From Methylococcaceae bacterium (GTDB lineage Bacteria > Pseudomonadota > Gammaproteobacteria > Methylococcales > Methylomonadaceae): a DNA stretch of 39,354 bases. Location of the stretch: NCBI GenBank assembly GCA_900299045.1, contig OMIH01000071.1, positions 1 through 39,354 of the forward strand, in the 5' to 3' direction. Positions 18,294-26,559 of the stretch are shown in pieces (the stretch's first letter is position 1; every line of letters begins with the position of its first letter). The notes under the pieces were generated by a model. That model saw only the letters and a program-made list of their open reading frames with translations. It was not told the DNA's origin and searched no databases. Position numbers and translations under genes: made by a program.

Positions 18294-19189
18294 GCCATAA
18301 TCTCCTGTAGATGAAAGTGAAAGGGACCTAATTTTCCACCGTAATTACCTGCGCTAATACGCTCAATACCATTCGCAGCCCCTAAATCACAAACAGCCTG
18401 CATACCCACACGCATAGCTTTATCAATATCTTCTTTCGTTAAGCCATCAATAACGATTTCCATAACGGATTCAATATTGGGTGATAAATCGGTTTTTTTC
18501 GTGGAACCTTTCAATGTAGGGCAGAACGCATCGTTGGTTGACGCGTTGAGGGTTTTATATTTTGAACCGACTTTTGAACCTGAACGCACCACACCACCAG
18601 GAAAGGGCATAATGACGTTAGGGATTTTTTTCATTTCTTCAATAGCGGCCTCACAAGCGGCTAATGCTTGGGGTTGGGATTGTGCCAAGACTAAAAAATT
18701 ACCGCCACCAACGGCATCCACTTGACCTGTGGTAGCTTCGGCTAAAAACTCGCCGTCCATGACAGGAATACGCCAGTAGCGTTTGCCTGAAATGACTTTC
18801 GATGTTTGAAAACCATCGCCAAAATAACGTAAATTTTTACCAAGTGGAATACGAATACCACCATCAATACCTGCAAATAAAGCTGATGTTGGTGAGGTTA
18901 ATACGCACTGTCCTGAGCGTGTTTCGAGTTGTTTTGCAAGGCCTTTACCGCCCATTGCAAAAATCATAATCGAAACGCCAGGGCGACCATCAGGTGTTTC
19001 CTCTGGGGTTAAGACACGCTCAATGCCTGCTTCACAGCCGCAAGCAATAACCGAGGTAGCAAAACCGGTCATTGCTTGCGCAGCAATCATTGCCCATTTT
19101 TCATTTTGCGCGGTAATAATTGCCCGCGTTCCTTTCATTGGAAACGCTTCCGCAAAGGTCGCGTCTATGGTGACACCGTTAATAATCAT
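18290..19189 (-). CDS. fhcD: FhcD, formylmethanofuran-H4MPT N-formyltransferase
   Basis: A 299-residue Ftr homologue. The N-terminal part ATFAEAFPMKGTRAIITA and the strings SVIACGCEAGIE, TPDGRPGVSIMIFAM and GDGFQTSKVI are conserved in Ftr. The C-terminal lobe contains GGVVRSGSKVGSKYK. It transfers the formyl group between H4MPT and methanofuran inside the Fhc complex of methylotrophs. GAGGA lies 10 bases before the ATG. It is coupled to fhcC by a 4-nt overlap, with smpB 57 bases upstream in the same direction. Confidence 0.94.
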   Translation of the reverse strand: MIINGVTIDATFAEAFPMKGTRAIITAQNEKWAMIAAQAMTGFATSVIACGCEAGIERVLTPEETPDGRPGVSIMIFAMGGKGLAKQLETRSGQCVLTSPTSALFAGIDGGIRIPLGKNLRYFGDGFQTSKVISGKRYWRIPVMDGEFLAEATTGQVDAVGGGNFLVLAQSQPQALAACEAAIEEMKKIPNVIMPFPGGVVRSGSKVGSKYKTLNASTNDAFCPTLKGSTKKTDLSPNIESVMEIVIDGLTKEDIDKAMRVGMQAVCDLGAANGIERISAGNYGGKLGPFHFHLQEIMA

Positions 19190-19246
19190 GGGGGAGTTAT
19201 CCTCTTTATTTTTAAATTTTTTTAAATATTGACTGAGATGATTTGA

Positions 19247-19732
19247 TTACCCTTTTTTCATAATCCTAGCTTGCTCACGTTTCCAGTCTTGATCTTTTGA
19301 TGCGGCACGTTTGTCGTGGAGTTGTTTGCCTTTCGCTAAACCGATTTCGAGTTTTGCGCGTCCATTTTTCCAATACATTGATAGGGGAATAATCGTATAA
19401 CCTTTACGTTCAACACTACCGATCAATTTATTGAGTTCATGGCGATTGAGTAGCAATTTTTTTCTGCGCACCGCTTCAGGTTTAATATGCGTTGAAGCGG
19501 AGAGTAGGGCGGAAATATGTGCTCCAAGCAACCACGCTTCGCCTTTCTTGATGTCAACGTAACTTTCTTTAAGCTGAACACGTCCATCACGCAAACTTTT
19601 TACTTCCCAACCCTCAAGCACTAATCCCGCTTCAAAACGCTCTTCAACCGAATATTCAAACGTTGCTTGACGATTTTTGGCAATCGTTGAATTTTGTCCT
19701 TCTTGTTTTTTCTTCGTTTTTTTATCTGCCAT
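19247..19732 (-). CDS. smpB: SmpB, tmRNA-binding protein
   Basis: A 161-residue SsrA-binding protein for ribosome rescue. Diagnostic strings are [32 protein letters not shown], seen in parts as [10 protein letters not shown] and [10 protein letters not shown], then [14 protein letters not shown], and the basic C-terminal tail [19 protein letters not shown]. Normal length. It begins 2 bases after the M16-like gene ends. The tmRNA gene itself is not in the window. Confidence 0.97.
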   Translation of the reverse strand: MADKKTKKKQEGQNSTIAKNRQATFEYSVEERFEAGLVLEGWEVKSLRDGRVQLKESYVDIKKGEAWLLGAHISALLSASTHIKPEAVRRKKLLLNRHELNKLIGSVERKGYTIIPLSMYWKNGRAKLEIGLAKGKQLHDKRAASKDQDWKREQARIMKKG

Positions 19733-19734
19733 AA

Positions 19735-21057
19735 TTATTTTGTTTTTCCAACCGTGACTGTTTGCAGATTCGCCAAATTGACACGACGTTTAAACGCCTC
19801 AGCAATATCGGCAGCAGTGACTTTTTGAATATTGTCTTGGAATGTGTCTAAATAATCGAGTGGCATTTCATAAAAACCAATCATTGTGACATAGTTTGCC
19901 AATTCTTTATTAGTATCAAAACGCATCGGGAAACCACCTACAATATTATTTTTTGCGGCAGTTAATTCAGTTTCACTGACGCCTTTTTCAATGAAATCCG
20001 CTAAGGTTTGATTCAATACCGCTAAGGCTTGTTGCGTTTGATCATTTCGCGTTTGCAAACTCGCCACAAAGACACCTTCTTTCAAAAAAGGCACAAACGC
20101 ACTCGATGCGCTGTAGGCAAGTCCACGTTTTTCACGCACTTCATCAAAGAGTTTAGACACTAAACTACCGCCACCTAAAATATGATTTCCAACATAAAGC
20201 GAGAAATAATCAGGATCTTTTCGGTAAGTTCCTTTTAATCCGACTAAAACGTGCGTTTGCGTTGAAGGAAATTCAATGTGTTGTGTCGTGGCGTGTGTAA
20301 GTGCGGGAACGTCAGGCAATGGCGCGGGTTTTTGACCTTGTGGCAAAGCGGAAACTAAATTTTCAGCGGTTTGCTCTGCTTGCACTTTTGACAAATTCCC
20401 TACAATGACCACAATGGCATTGCTTGCGGTGTAGTACGTTTTATAAAATTTTTCGATGTCCTTGACGGTCAAGGCGTCAACGGTGTCTAAATTGCCCGAT
20501 GTAGGGTGTGCGTAAGGGTGATCACCATAAATCGTTTTATAAAAAAGCAGATTTGCTTGCTCTGCCGGTGATTCTTCACGCTGCTTTAAACCCGCAAGTG
20601 TACGCTTTTTTTCGCGTTGAAAATCCGCTTTTGCAAAACGTGGCTCACTTAAAATAACGCGCATGGTGTCAATGGCTTTATCAAATAACGGCTTTTCAGT
20701 GAGTGTACGCAGTGACACGCTTGCGCTGTCCATTGAACTGCTGGCACTAAAATTGGCGCCGACACTTTCAAAACGCTGTGCAATATCCTCCGCATTCCAT
20801 TTACCTGCACCAGTGTCAAGCAAACCGGTGGTGAGTGCGGATAAACCAAATTGCGCCCCATCTCTTGCGCTTCCGGCATCGAAAACGACTTGAACATCGA
20901 CCATAGGCAAACTATCTGTTGGCACAAAATACACGCGACTGCCCTTTGTGGTTTGCCAATGTTCAATGGTGGCTGCTGCCCATGTATTTTGGTTAAATAC
21001 TATTACCGCAACAACAAAAATAATTTTTTTAGGTTTTAAAAAGTGAAGTAAACGCAT
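19735..21057 (-). CDS. M16-family peptidase-like protein lacking the HXXEH zinc motif
   Basis: A 440-residue exported M16B-like protein with a signal sequence (about 1-28, ending NTWAAA). The two M16 halves are present, the second marked by [10 protein letters not shown]. At the place of the HXXEH zinc motif, after the GSARDG region, it reads [16 protein letters not shown], so His and Glu ligands are missing. Such chains are the non-catalytic partner of a two-gene M16 pair. The catalytic partner, normally adjacent and upstream, is not here; the neighbours are waaC and smpB. The ATG at 21057 is chosen at the start of the signal peptide; a longer frame to 21114 exists. It may pair with an M16 enzyme encoded elsewhere. 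Confidence 0.85.
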   Translation of the reverse strand: MRLLHFLKPKKIIFVVAVIVFNQNTWAAATIEHWQTTKGSRVYFVPTDSLPMVDVQVVFDAGSARDGAQFGLSALTTGLLDTGAGKWNAEDIAQRFESVGANFSASSSMDSASVSLRTLTEKPLFDKAIDTMRVILSEPRFAKADFQREKKRTLAGLKQREESPAEQANLLFYKTIYGDHPYAHPTSGNLDTVDALTVKDIEKFYKTYYTASNAIVVIVGNLSKVQAEQTAENLVSALPQGQKPAPLPDVPALTHATTQHIEFPSTQTHVLVGLKGTYRKDPDYFSLYVGNHILGGGSLVSKLFDEVREKRGLAYSASSAFVPFLKEGVFVASLQTRNDQTQQALAVLNQTLADFIEKGVSETELTAAKNNIVGGFPMRFDTNKELANYVTMIGFYEMPLDYLDTFQDNIQKVTAADIAEAFKRRVNLANLQTVTVGKTK

Positions 21058-21126
21058 AAAAATATCGCCAAAAAGAGTAAAAAATAGGTTTAAGTATTCT
21101 GGTGAGATTACCACAAATTACCCACC

Positions 21127-22128
21127 TCACAAGTCTAATAATTCGTTTGCTAAGTCAATAATGCGATTAGGAGCTATTTCGCTAATGGAATAATCCTGTT
21201 TATTGAGTTTTTTAGGATTCACTATTGACGAAGATTTGAGGGTTTTATTGATATCGGTTTGATAAACGCGGCTCACCGGTGTGCATCCAAATAGGGTAAT
21301 GGAAGGCGTGTTGAGTCCCCATGCAAAATGCGTCGGTCCCGTATCATTACCGATGACCAAATCGACTTCTGACAGTAATGCTTTGACATCATTCAAATCC
21401 AGCGCTGGCAAAACGCGAATAAAATCCGATTGGTGTGCCATCTCTTCAGCAACAAGTCGTTCATTTTCATTTCCCCAAATGACAAGGCAATTTTGCGCTA
21501 ATCTATTGGCGACCTCGACAAATTTTTCCGCTGGATAATTGCGGCTAGCCCAAGTTGAGCCAATGACAAATACACTATTTTTTAAATCTGAACGCAAAAA
21601 AGACCTAAAATCAACGCGTGGTGGTTCAAAGAATAGAAAGGGTTCTTTATTCAAAATAGCATCATGCGAAATGGAAAAATTCAGCGGCTGAGATAATACC
21701 GCTACATTACGATCAATCGTATTGGCATCATAGGCAATCGCAACTTTATGCGAATAAAAGAAACTGGCAAGCGGTTCACGAATGGATTTTGCATCAAACC
21801 CTGCAATATTTTTGCCTAAAAATCGTGAAGTAATCGCAGATTTTAGTAACCCTTGCGCGTCAATAATGATATCGTAGTTGTTTTTAGCGTACGATTTAAC
21901 GGCTTGAATTTCATGAAAAATGGCGAGTTTGTTTTTTTTCACCGCTTTTAAATTGATCGTTAATATACGATGAATATGCGGATTATGCGCTAGCACCTCT
22001 GCAAAACGTGATTCAACAAGCCAATCAATTTGGCTATCAGGGAATTGTTTTTTGATAAACTGTAGCGCTACCATCGCATGGACGATGTCACCTAAGGCAG
22101 ATAGTTTGACAATAGCGATTTTTTTCAT
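21127..22128 (-). CDS. waaC: Lipopolysaccharide heptosyltransferase I
   Basis: A 333-residue GT-B fold, GT9 family enzyme that adds the first heptose to Kdo2-lipid A at the inner face of the inner membrane. The N-terminal KIAIVKLSALGDIVHAMVAL with the catalytic Asp, and the sugar-nucleotide motif VDLVIGNDTGPTHFAWGL with CTPVSRVYQ, are typical. It overlaps waaF by 4 nt, giving a waaF-waaC pair. The host therefore makes heptose-containing core LPS. Confidence 0.93.
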   Translation of the reverse strand: MKKIAIVKLSALGDIVHAMVALQFIKKQFPDSQIDWLVESRFAEVLAHNPHIHRILTINLKAVKKNKLAIFHEIQAVKSYAKNNYDIIIDAQGLLKSAITSRFLGKNIAGFDAKSIREPLASFFYSHKVAIAYDANTIDRNVAVLSQPLNFSISHDAILNKEPFLFFEPPRVDFRSFLRSDLKNSVFVIGSTWASRNYPAEKFVEVANRLAQNCLVIWGNENERLVAEEMAHQSDFIRVLPALDLNDVKALLSEVDLVIGNDTGPTHFAWGLNTPSITLFGCTPVSRVYQTDINKTLKSSSIVNPKKLNKQDYSISEIAPNRIIDLANELLDL

Positions 22129-23123
22129 CGTTCAATCAACGTAATCACTTGATGCGGCAGAATATCAGTTAGGCATTGACGGTGTCCGAGTGGACATTCG
22201 CGTTTAAAACACGGTGAACACGCCAAGTTTAATGAAATAATCTGTGCTTTCACATGCAACGGTGGGGTGAAATGCGGATCTGAGGAGCCATAAAGCGCAA
22301 TGACTTTTCTATCAAGTGCCGCGGCAATGTGCATTAAGCCCGAATCGTTCGTCACAACCGTATGCGCAAGTGATATTAAATCGACCGCTTGCGTTAAATT
22401 CGTTTTTCCAGCGAAATCATAGCACGCATTATGGCAATGTTCATTGATGGTTTGCGTGATTTTTTGGTCTTTTTCTGAGCCAATCAACCATACTTGCCAG
22501 CCTTTGTCGAGTTTGTGTTGAGCGAGTTGAGCAAAATGGTTTTCTGGCCAACGCTTTGAACTTCCGTATTCCGCCCCTGCACACAGCACTAAAACAGGTT
22601 TTTCCAATGCTAAATTGAATTTTTTAATGACAGCTTTTTGTTGATGTTCATTTACTTTCAACGCAGGCAAATCATAAGAAATCGATAAAGGCGTTTCATG
22701 TTTAAAACCCAAGGCAACAAAGCGTTGTACCGTCATTGTTAATTGCTTTTTATCTAGCAATCGAATGTCATTTAACAGTCCAAAACGGCATTCCCCTAAA
22801 AAACCCGTACGTTTAGGAATCTTAGCGAAAAAAGGAATCAATGCCGATTTCCATGAATTAGGAAGTACGATGCTCTGGTCGTATTTTTCGCTACGCAGTG
22901 TTTTCCCTAAATCAAACCGCGCTTTTAAACCAAATTGTCCATGTGTTAACGGCATGACAAATGTCTGTGACACTTCGGGCATACGCGCAAGTAAGCCTTG
23001 CGACCATACGGGCGCAAGGACATGGATTTGACAGTTAGGATGTGTATTTTTGAGCGCAATAAATAAGCTTTGCGCCATCACCATATCCCCCACCCATGCG
23101 GGTGCAATTATGAGAATTTTCAT
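22125..23123 (-). CDS. waaF: ADP-heptose--LPS heptosyltransferase II
   Basis: A 332-residue GT9 enzyme that adds the second heptose of the inner core. Diagnostic features are KILIIAPAWVGDMVMAQSLF, CAGAEYGSSKRWPENHFAQL, VVTNDSGLMHIAAAL and the C-terminal CSPCFKRECPLGHRQCL. It is 52 bases downstream of the mch fusion gene and overlaps waaC. Start ATG at 23123 fits the family. Confidence 0.94.
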   Translation of the reverse strand: MKILIIAPAWVGDMVMAQSLFIALKNTHPNCQIHVLAPVWSQGLLARMPEVSQTFVMPLTHGQFGLKARFDLGKTLRSEKYDQSIVLPNSWKSALIPFFAKIPKRTGFLGECRFGLLNDIRLLDKKQLTMTVQRFVALGFKHETPLSISYDLPALKVNEHQQKAVIKKFNLALEKPVLVLCAGAEYGSSKRWPENHFAQLAQHKLDKGWQVWLIGSEKDQKITQTINEHCHNACYDFAGKTNLTQAVDLISLAHTVVTNDSGLMHIAAALDRKVIALYGSSDPHFTPPLHVKAQIISLNLACSPCFKRECPLGHRQCLTDILPHQVITLIER

Positions 23124-23175
23124 TATCGACCGTGTTTAATACTCAAAACAAAAGCGATTGTGTTATCGATAACTT

Positions 23176-25221
23176 TTATAAGCCAAAAGATTGATCTAAT
23201 AAGGCATTATCAATATGACCCGCACGGAAGGTTTTGCCTGATTCAACTGCCGTAACGATCACGCTCGCGGGGCTAAATAACATCGCGTCAATTTTGAAAA
23301 AATCATATTCATACGCTTTGAAAATATCCGCAAATGGTTTGCCGTAATCTTTGGAGGTTGAGCTAGGTAGCGCTTCGGCTAATTTTTTAGCGTCTTCATC
23401 ACTGCCTTTAACAAAAATGTGTACTTGACCGGCAAATAAAATCGCATCATTTGTGCGCCCCATTGCTTTAACAAAATTAGGATGGGGAGGGCAAATAGGG
23501 GCAAAACCGCTGCCATCGACGATATTTTCTAAAGGAAAATGCAGCGCGTGTGCTTTGTGCATCGCAACTTCTAATACCCGCGCAACGACTTGAACACCAC
23601 CCGCCAAACTGCTTGTTGGCGTGACAATAATGGTTAATTTTGATGGCTCAACACCACACGCTGCAGCGACTTTTTCAACAATCGCTAAAGGGGGAATCGC
23701 ATCATTTTCAATCACTAAAACAGGGCAATCACTGTCATCGTGATAGGCAAGTTCTTGATATAATTCTTCAACAGGCAAGGTTTGACCGTCTTTTTGCTTG
23801 GCTGCCATGGCGCGTGCAGGACCTGAACCAAGCGCGTAGTATTTTTCATGCGACAAACTCCAGCCGGCATATTGACTGCCTAAGCAGGCAAGTACAGGAT
23901 TGCCTGTATGGACATTGACCGATAAAGGCCAATGATCGGTGTATGTGCTATGTGTAATGGTGACAGTTCCCATACCGCCTAAACAAATTTCAGCAATAAT
24001 ACGACCCGCTTCTAAGCCGCCAACGTGCTTAATACCTGCATCAATGATGGTGCAACCATGTTCTAGTATTTCAACGCCAACGCGCAATTTGTCGGCTTGT
24101 TCAATAAGTTGTTTAACGAGAGGGTGGGCGAGTTGATTAACGCTGGCTTTTTGTGTCATTAGTAGAGACCTTTTTATGTGTTGTTGAATCATTGCAAATG
24201 TGTGTTGCACATCGTGCATCGTTTTTCTGTGTGCAATGATACTGCAAATAGGCGAATTTTGGCGAATTATTGCATTTTTTGACGGTAAATCGGTGCAATA
24301 GGCTGACCATAAATAGCGATTGGGAATAGCCGTATCGCGTTTGGCGTAGATAATCTGGTAACCCGAAATTTGTGATTGACTAAAGGGTATGTGACGAATC
24401 TTCTTAACACTGCACTCAATGTGGCGCGTGATTAAACTTGCGTCATAGAGTTGCGCACTAGCGGGGGGGCGTGTATTGATTTCTAAAATAAATAAAGTGT
24501 TATTATTTGCAATAAAATCAATGGAATGTAATCCCTTTAATGAAAAGAAACGACTTAATGTTAACACCCAAACGGTGATTAAATCGCGCTGTTTAGGCGT
24601 TAATGCAGAACAGTTAATGATGCTAGAAAATAAGAAATCATCGTGTGTTAATTGGGTATTAAAACCCAGTATGTCAACGTCTTTGCCATCACTTAAAAAT
24701 AATGCCGAACCACTGGCGCCGGCTTGAAATTGTTGAAAATAGACTGGCGTTTGTGGAAGAGGAGTTTGCGATAACCGTGAAATATCCACCCCGCCTAATC
24801 CCTTCATGGGTTTTATCAACCAATTTTGAGTTGATTTTGGTGGTGAAAAAACGGTTTTTGGAAAAGGAATGTCGAATTTTTTGAGTGACCTAAAAAAAAA
24901 TGCTTTGTCTTGTACTTTTGTGAATGTTTCAGGTGAGTTGCCCACTAACGGTAAACAAGAGGCTAAATACGGCAAACTATCACTAAAATATTCAAATCCA
25001 CTGCCATAAATAGCATAGTCAATCTGATAATTGTTTAAAAAATAGCCGACGGTAGGGATTAAATTGGCTAGGGAAAGTGAATCGACTTTTTTGAAATCGA
25101 GTGCATAATGGCGCGTATCGCAATCGCCATAGCAATCTATAGCCAGCACACAAAATCCTTCACACTTCGCCATTTGCGCGAGCATTCGCGCAGAATTGGC
25201 AATAATTAAAACGGTGGTCAA
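23176..25221 (-). CDS. mch: ATP-grasp domain fused to methenyl-H4MPT cyclohydrolase (Mch)
   Basis: A 681-residue fusion without an intervening stop. Residues about 1-350 are an ATP-grasp ligase: [12 protein letters not shown] (ATP loop, 135-146) and [10 protein letters not shown] (metal/ATP site, 244-253). Residues 355-681 are a full-length Mch (327 aa), with [44 protein letters not shown] and GRTNDAIL. Mch hydrolyses methenyl-H4MPT to formyl-H4MPT, just before the Fhc step. In methylotrophs a separate ATP-grasp gene is known among the H4MPT/methanofuran genes; a cofactor-ligase role here is inferred. The first codon is TTG overlapping the corA stop (TTGA), with a weak ribosome site. Met355 at 24159 has its own ribosome site, so free Mch may also be made. 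Confidence 0.88.
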   Translation of the reverse strand: MTTVLIIANSARMLAQMAKCEGFCVLAIDCYGDCDTRHYALDFKKVDSLSLANLIPTVGYFLNNYQIDYAIYGSGFEYFSDSLPYLASCLPLVGNSPETFTKVQDKAFFFRSLKKFDIPFPKTVFSPPKSTQNWLIKPMKGLGGVDISRLSQTPLPQTPVYFQQFQAGASGSALFLSDGKDVDILGFNTQLTHDDFLFSSIINCSALTPKQRDLITVWVLTLSRFFSLKGLHSIDFIANNNTLFILEINTRPPASAQLYDASLITRHIECSVKKIRHIPFSQSQISGYQIIYAKRDTAIPNRYLWSAYCTDLPSKNAIIRQNSPICSIIAHRKTMHDVQHTFAMIQQHIKRSLLMTQKASVNQLAHPLVKQLIEQADKLRVGVEILEHGCTIIDAGIKHVGGLEAGRIIAEICLGGMGTVTITHSTYTDHWPLSVNVHTGNPVLACLGSQYAGWSLSHEKYYALGSGPARAMAAKQKDGQTLPVEELYQELAYHDDSDCPVLVIENDAIPPLAIVEKVAAACGVEPSKLTIIVTPTSSLAGGVQVVARVLEVAMHKAHALHFPLENIVDGSGFAPICPPHPNFVKAMGRTNDAILFAGQVHIFVKGSDEDAKKLAEALPSSTSKDYGKPFADIFKAYEYDFFKIDAMLFSPASVIVTAVESGKTFRAGHIDNALLDQSFGL
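24157..24175 (-). promoter_or_regulatory. Internal ribosome site and start codon at the Mch part of the fusion
   Basis: On the minus strand AAAAAGG (24175-24169) lies 9 bases before an in-frame ATG (24159-24157), exactly where stand-alone Mch proteins begin (MTQKAS). The same place contains TAATG, so a TAA stop overlaps this ATG in another frame. Confidence 0.5.
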
Positions 25222-26531
25222 CGTGCTAAAATCTTCTGATTTTCGATTGCAATGCGCTTGATTTTACGTCGTTCAAAAAATTGCACGCCCACGTAAGTAG
25301 ACCACGCCACAAACGCTAAACCCACACATAAACTACTATACGCAAGTTGCCAAGGAATGCCCGTTGTCATCATGGAGAATTCAGACATTCCACCAATACC
25401 CGCTAACACGTTAAGTGGCATGAAAATCAAACTCATGACAGTCAATCGTTTAATGTCCTTATTCTGATTAACGTTAATAAAACCGACCGTGGCATCCATT
25501 TGGAAATTGATTTTATTAAATAAAAATGAGGTATGACCATCAAGCGATTCAATATCACGCAGAATTTCACGTACGTCTTCGTGTTGTTCTTCTGACAAAA
25601 ATTTCCCACGCATCAAAAACGAGAGAGCGCGGCGTGTATCAAGTAAATTACGACGAATACGACCGTTTAAATCTTCTTCCTCGGCAATAGCCGCCAGAAT
25701 TTTTGCGGCTTCTTCGTCAGTCATATACGATTTAAATACTTGCCGCCCGACAAATTCGAGTTCGCTGTAAATATCCTCAAGGGCATTAGCCGAATATTCA
25801 ACGTCAGCGGCATATAAATCCAGTAATAAGCCTTTTGCATCCGAAACATAACCAGATTCATTACGCGCTCGTAAGCGTTGAAGTCTAAATACCGGTAATT
25901 CTTCGCTACGCACAGAAAAAAGCGTGTCTTTGTTGAGGACAAACGCCACGGCAACGTTGCGAGATTCGCTTTTTCTATCGAGTAGAAAATCAGAATGTAA
26001 ATGCACTTCGCCATTATCTTCAACGTAAAATCGCGCACTGGTTTCTAAATCGGTCAATTCGCTTGGATTGGGTAGCTCTACGCCAAACACCTCGCTCGCC
26101 CAAATTAAATGCTCCTCTTCGGGCATAACAAGATCAATCCAAATGGGTTTTGCGTGGGTTAAATCGTCTTTGGTTTCGATTGAAATTTGGCGGAGCAAAC
26201 CGTCATGCAAATCAAAGACACGAATAATCATATTTCGGTTGCGTGGTTTAAAATCGGCTGCTAACTCAAGGCGAATGTCATAGGACATAGCAAGCAAAAC
26301 TTCTTCTTTTTGAGACTCAGCAATCAAATCCCAAATAATTTGCCTATCATCGGGCGAGAAAACTTCAAGCATTTGCGCCATTGCATTCGCGTCGAGTTGT
26401 TCAAGTAATCGCTGCAGTTCGACTAAGTTTTGTTTTCGCACCAACTCTTCCACTAAACGGTGACGCGCCAACACACTACGCACGTTTAAAATCGTTTCTT
26501 GATGGTCATACGTTTCTTCTTGATTGCTCAT
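25218..26531 (-). CDS. CorA-family divalent metal transporter
   Basis: A 437-residue CorA-type (MIT superfamily) membrane protein. A large cytoplasmic N-terminal domain (about 1-350) with a long helix precedes two C-terminal transmembrane helices (about 365-385 and 398-418). The end of the first helix, where the canonical signature is GMN, reads [12 protein letters not shown], so Asn is replaced by Ser. The Pro-Leu-Asn-Val-Leu-Ala-Gly lead-in is preserved. I recall this [10 protein letters not shown] variant from other proteobacterial CorA paralogues. It is likely Mg2+ or related metal transport, but selectivity may differ from GMN channels. It overlaps the ATP-grasp::mch gene by 4 nt and follows the GGDEF gene by 28 bases. 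Confidence 0.85.
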   Translation of the reverse strand: MSNQEETYDHQETILNVRSVLARHRLVEELVRKQNLVELQRLLEQLDANAMAQMLEVFSPDDRQIIWDLIAESQKEEVLLAMSYDIRLELAADFKPRNRNMIIRVFDLHDGLLRQISIETKDDLTHAKPIWIDLVMPEEEHLIWASEVFGVELPNPSELTDLETSARFYVEDNGEVHLHSDFLLDRKSESRNVAVAFVLNKDTLFSVRSEELPVFRLQRLRARNESGYVSDAKGLLLDLYAADVEYSANALEDIYSELEFVGRQVFKSYMTDEEAAKILAAIAEEEDLNGRIRRNLLDTRRALSFLMRGKFLSEEQHEDVREILRDIESLDGHTSFLFNKINFQMDATVGFINVNQNKDIKRLTVMSLIFMPLNVLAGIGGMSEFSMMTTGIPWQLAYSSLCVGLAFVAWSTYVGVQFFERRKIKRIAIENQKILAR

Positions 26532-26559
26532 AAGCTATATTTTTTTGCATTCGATATTA

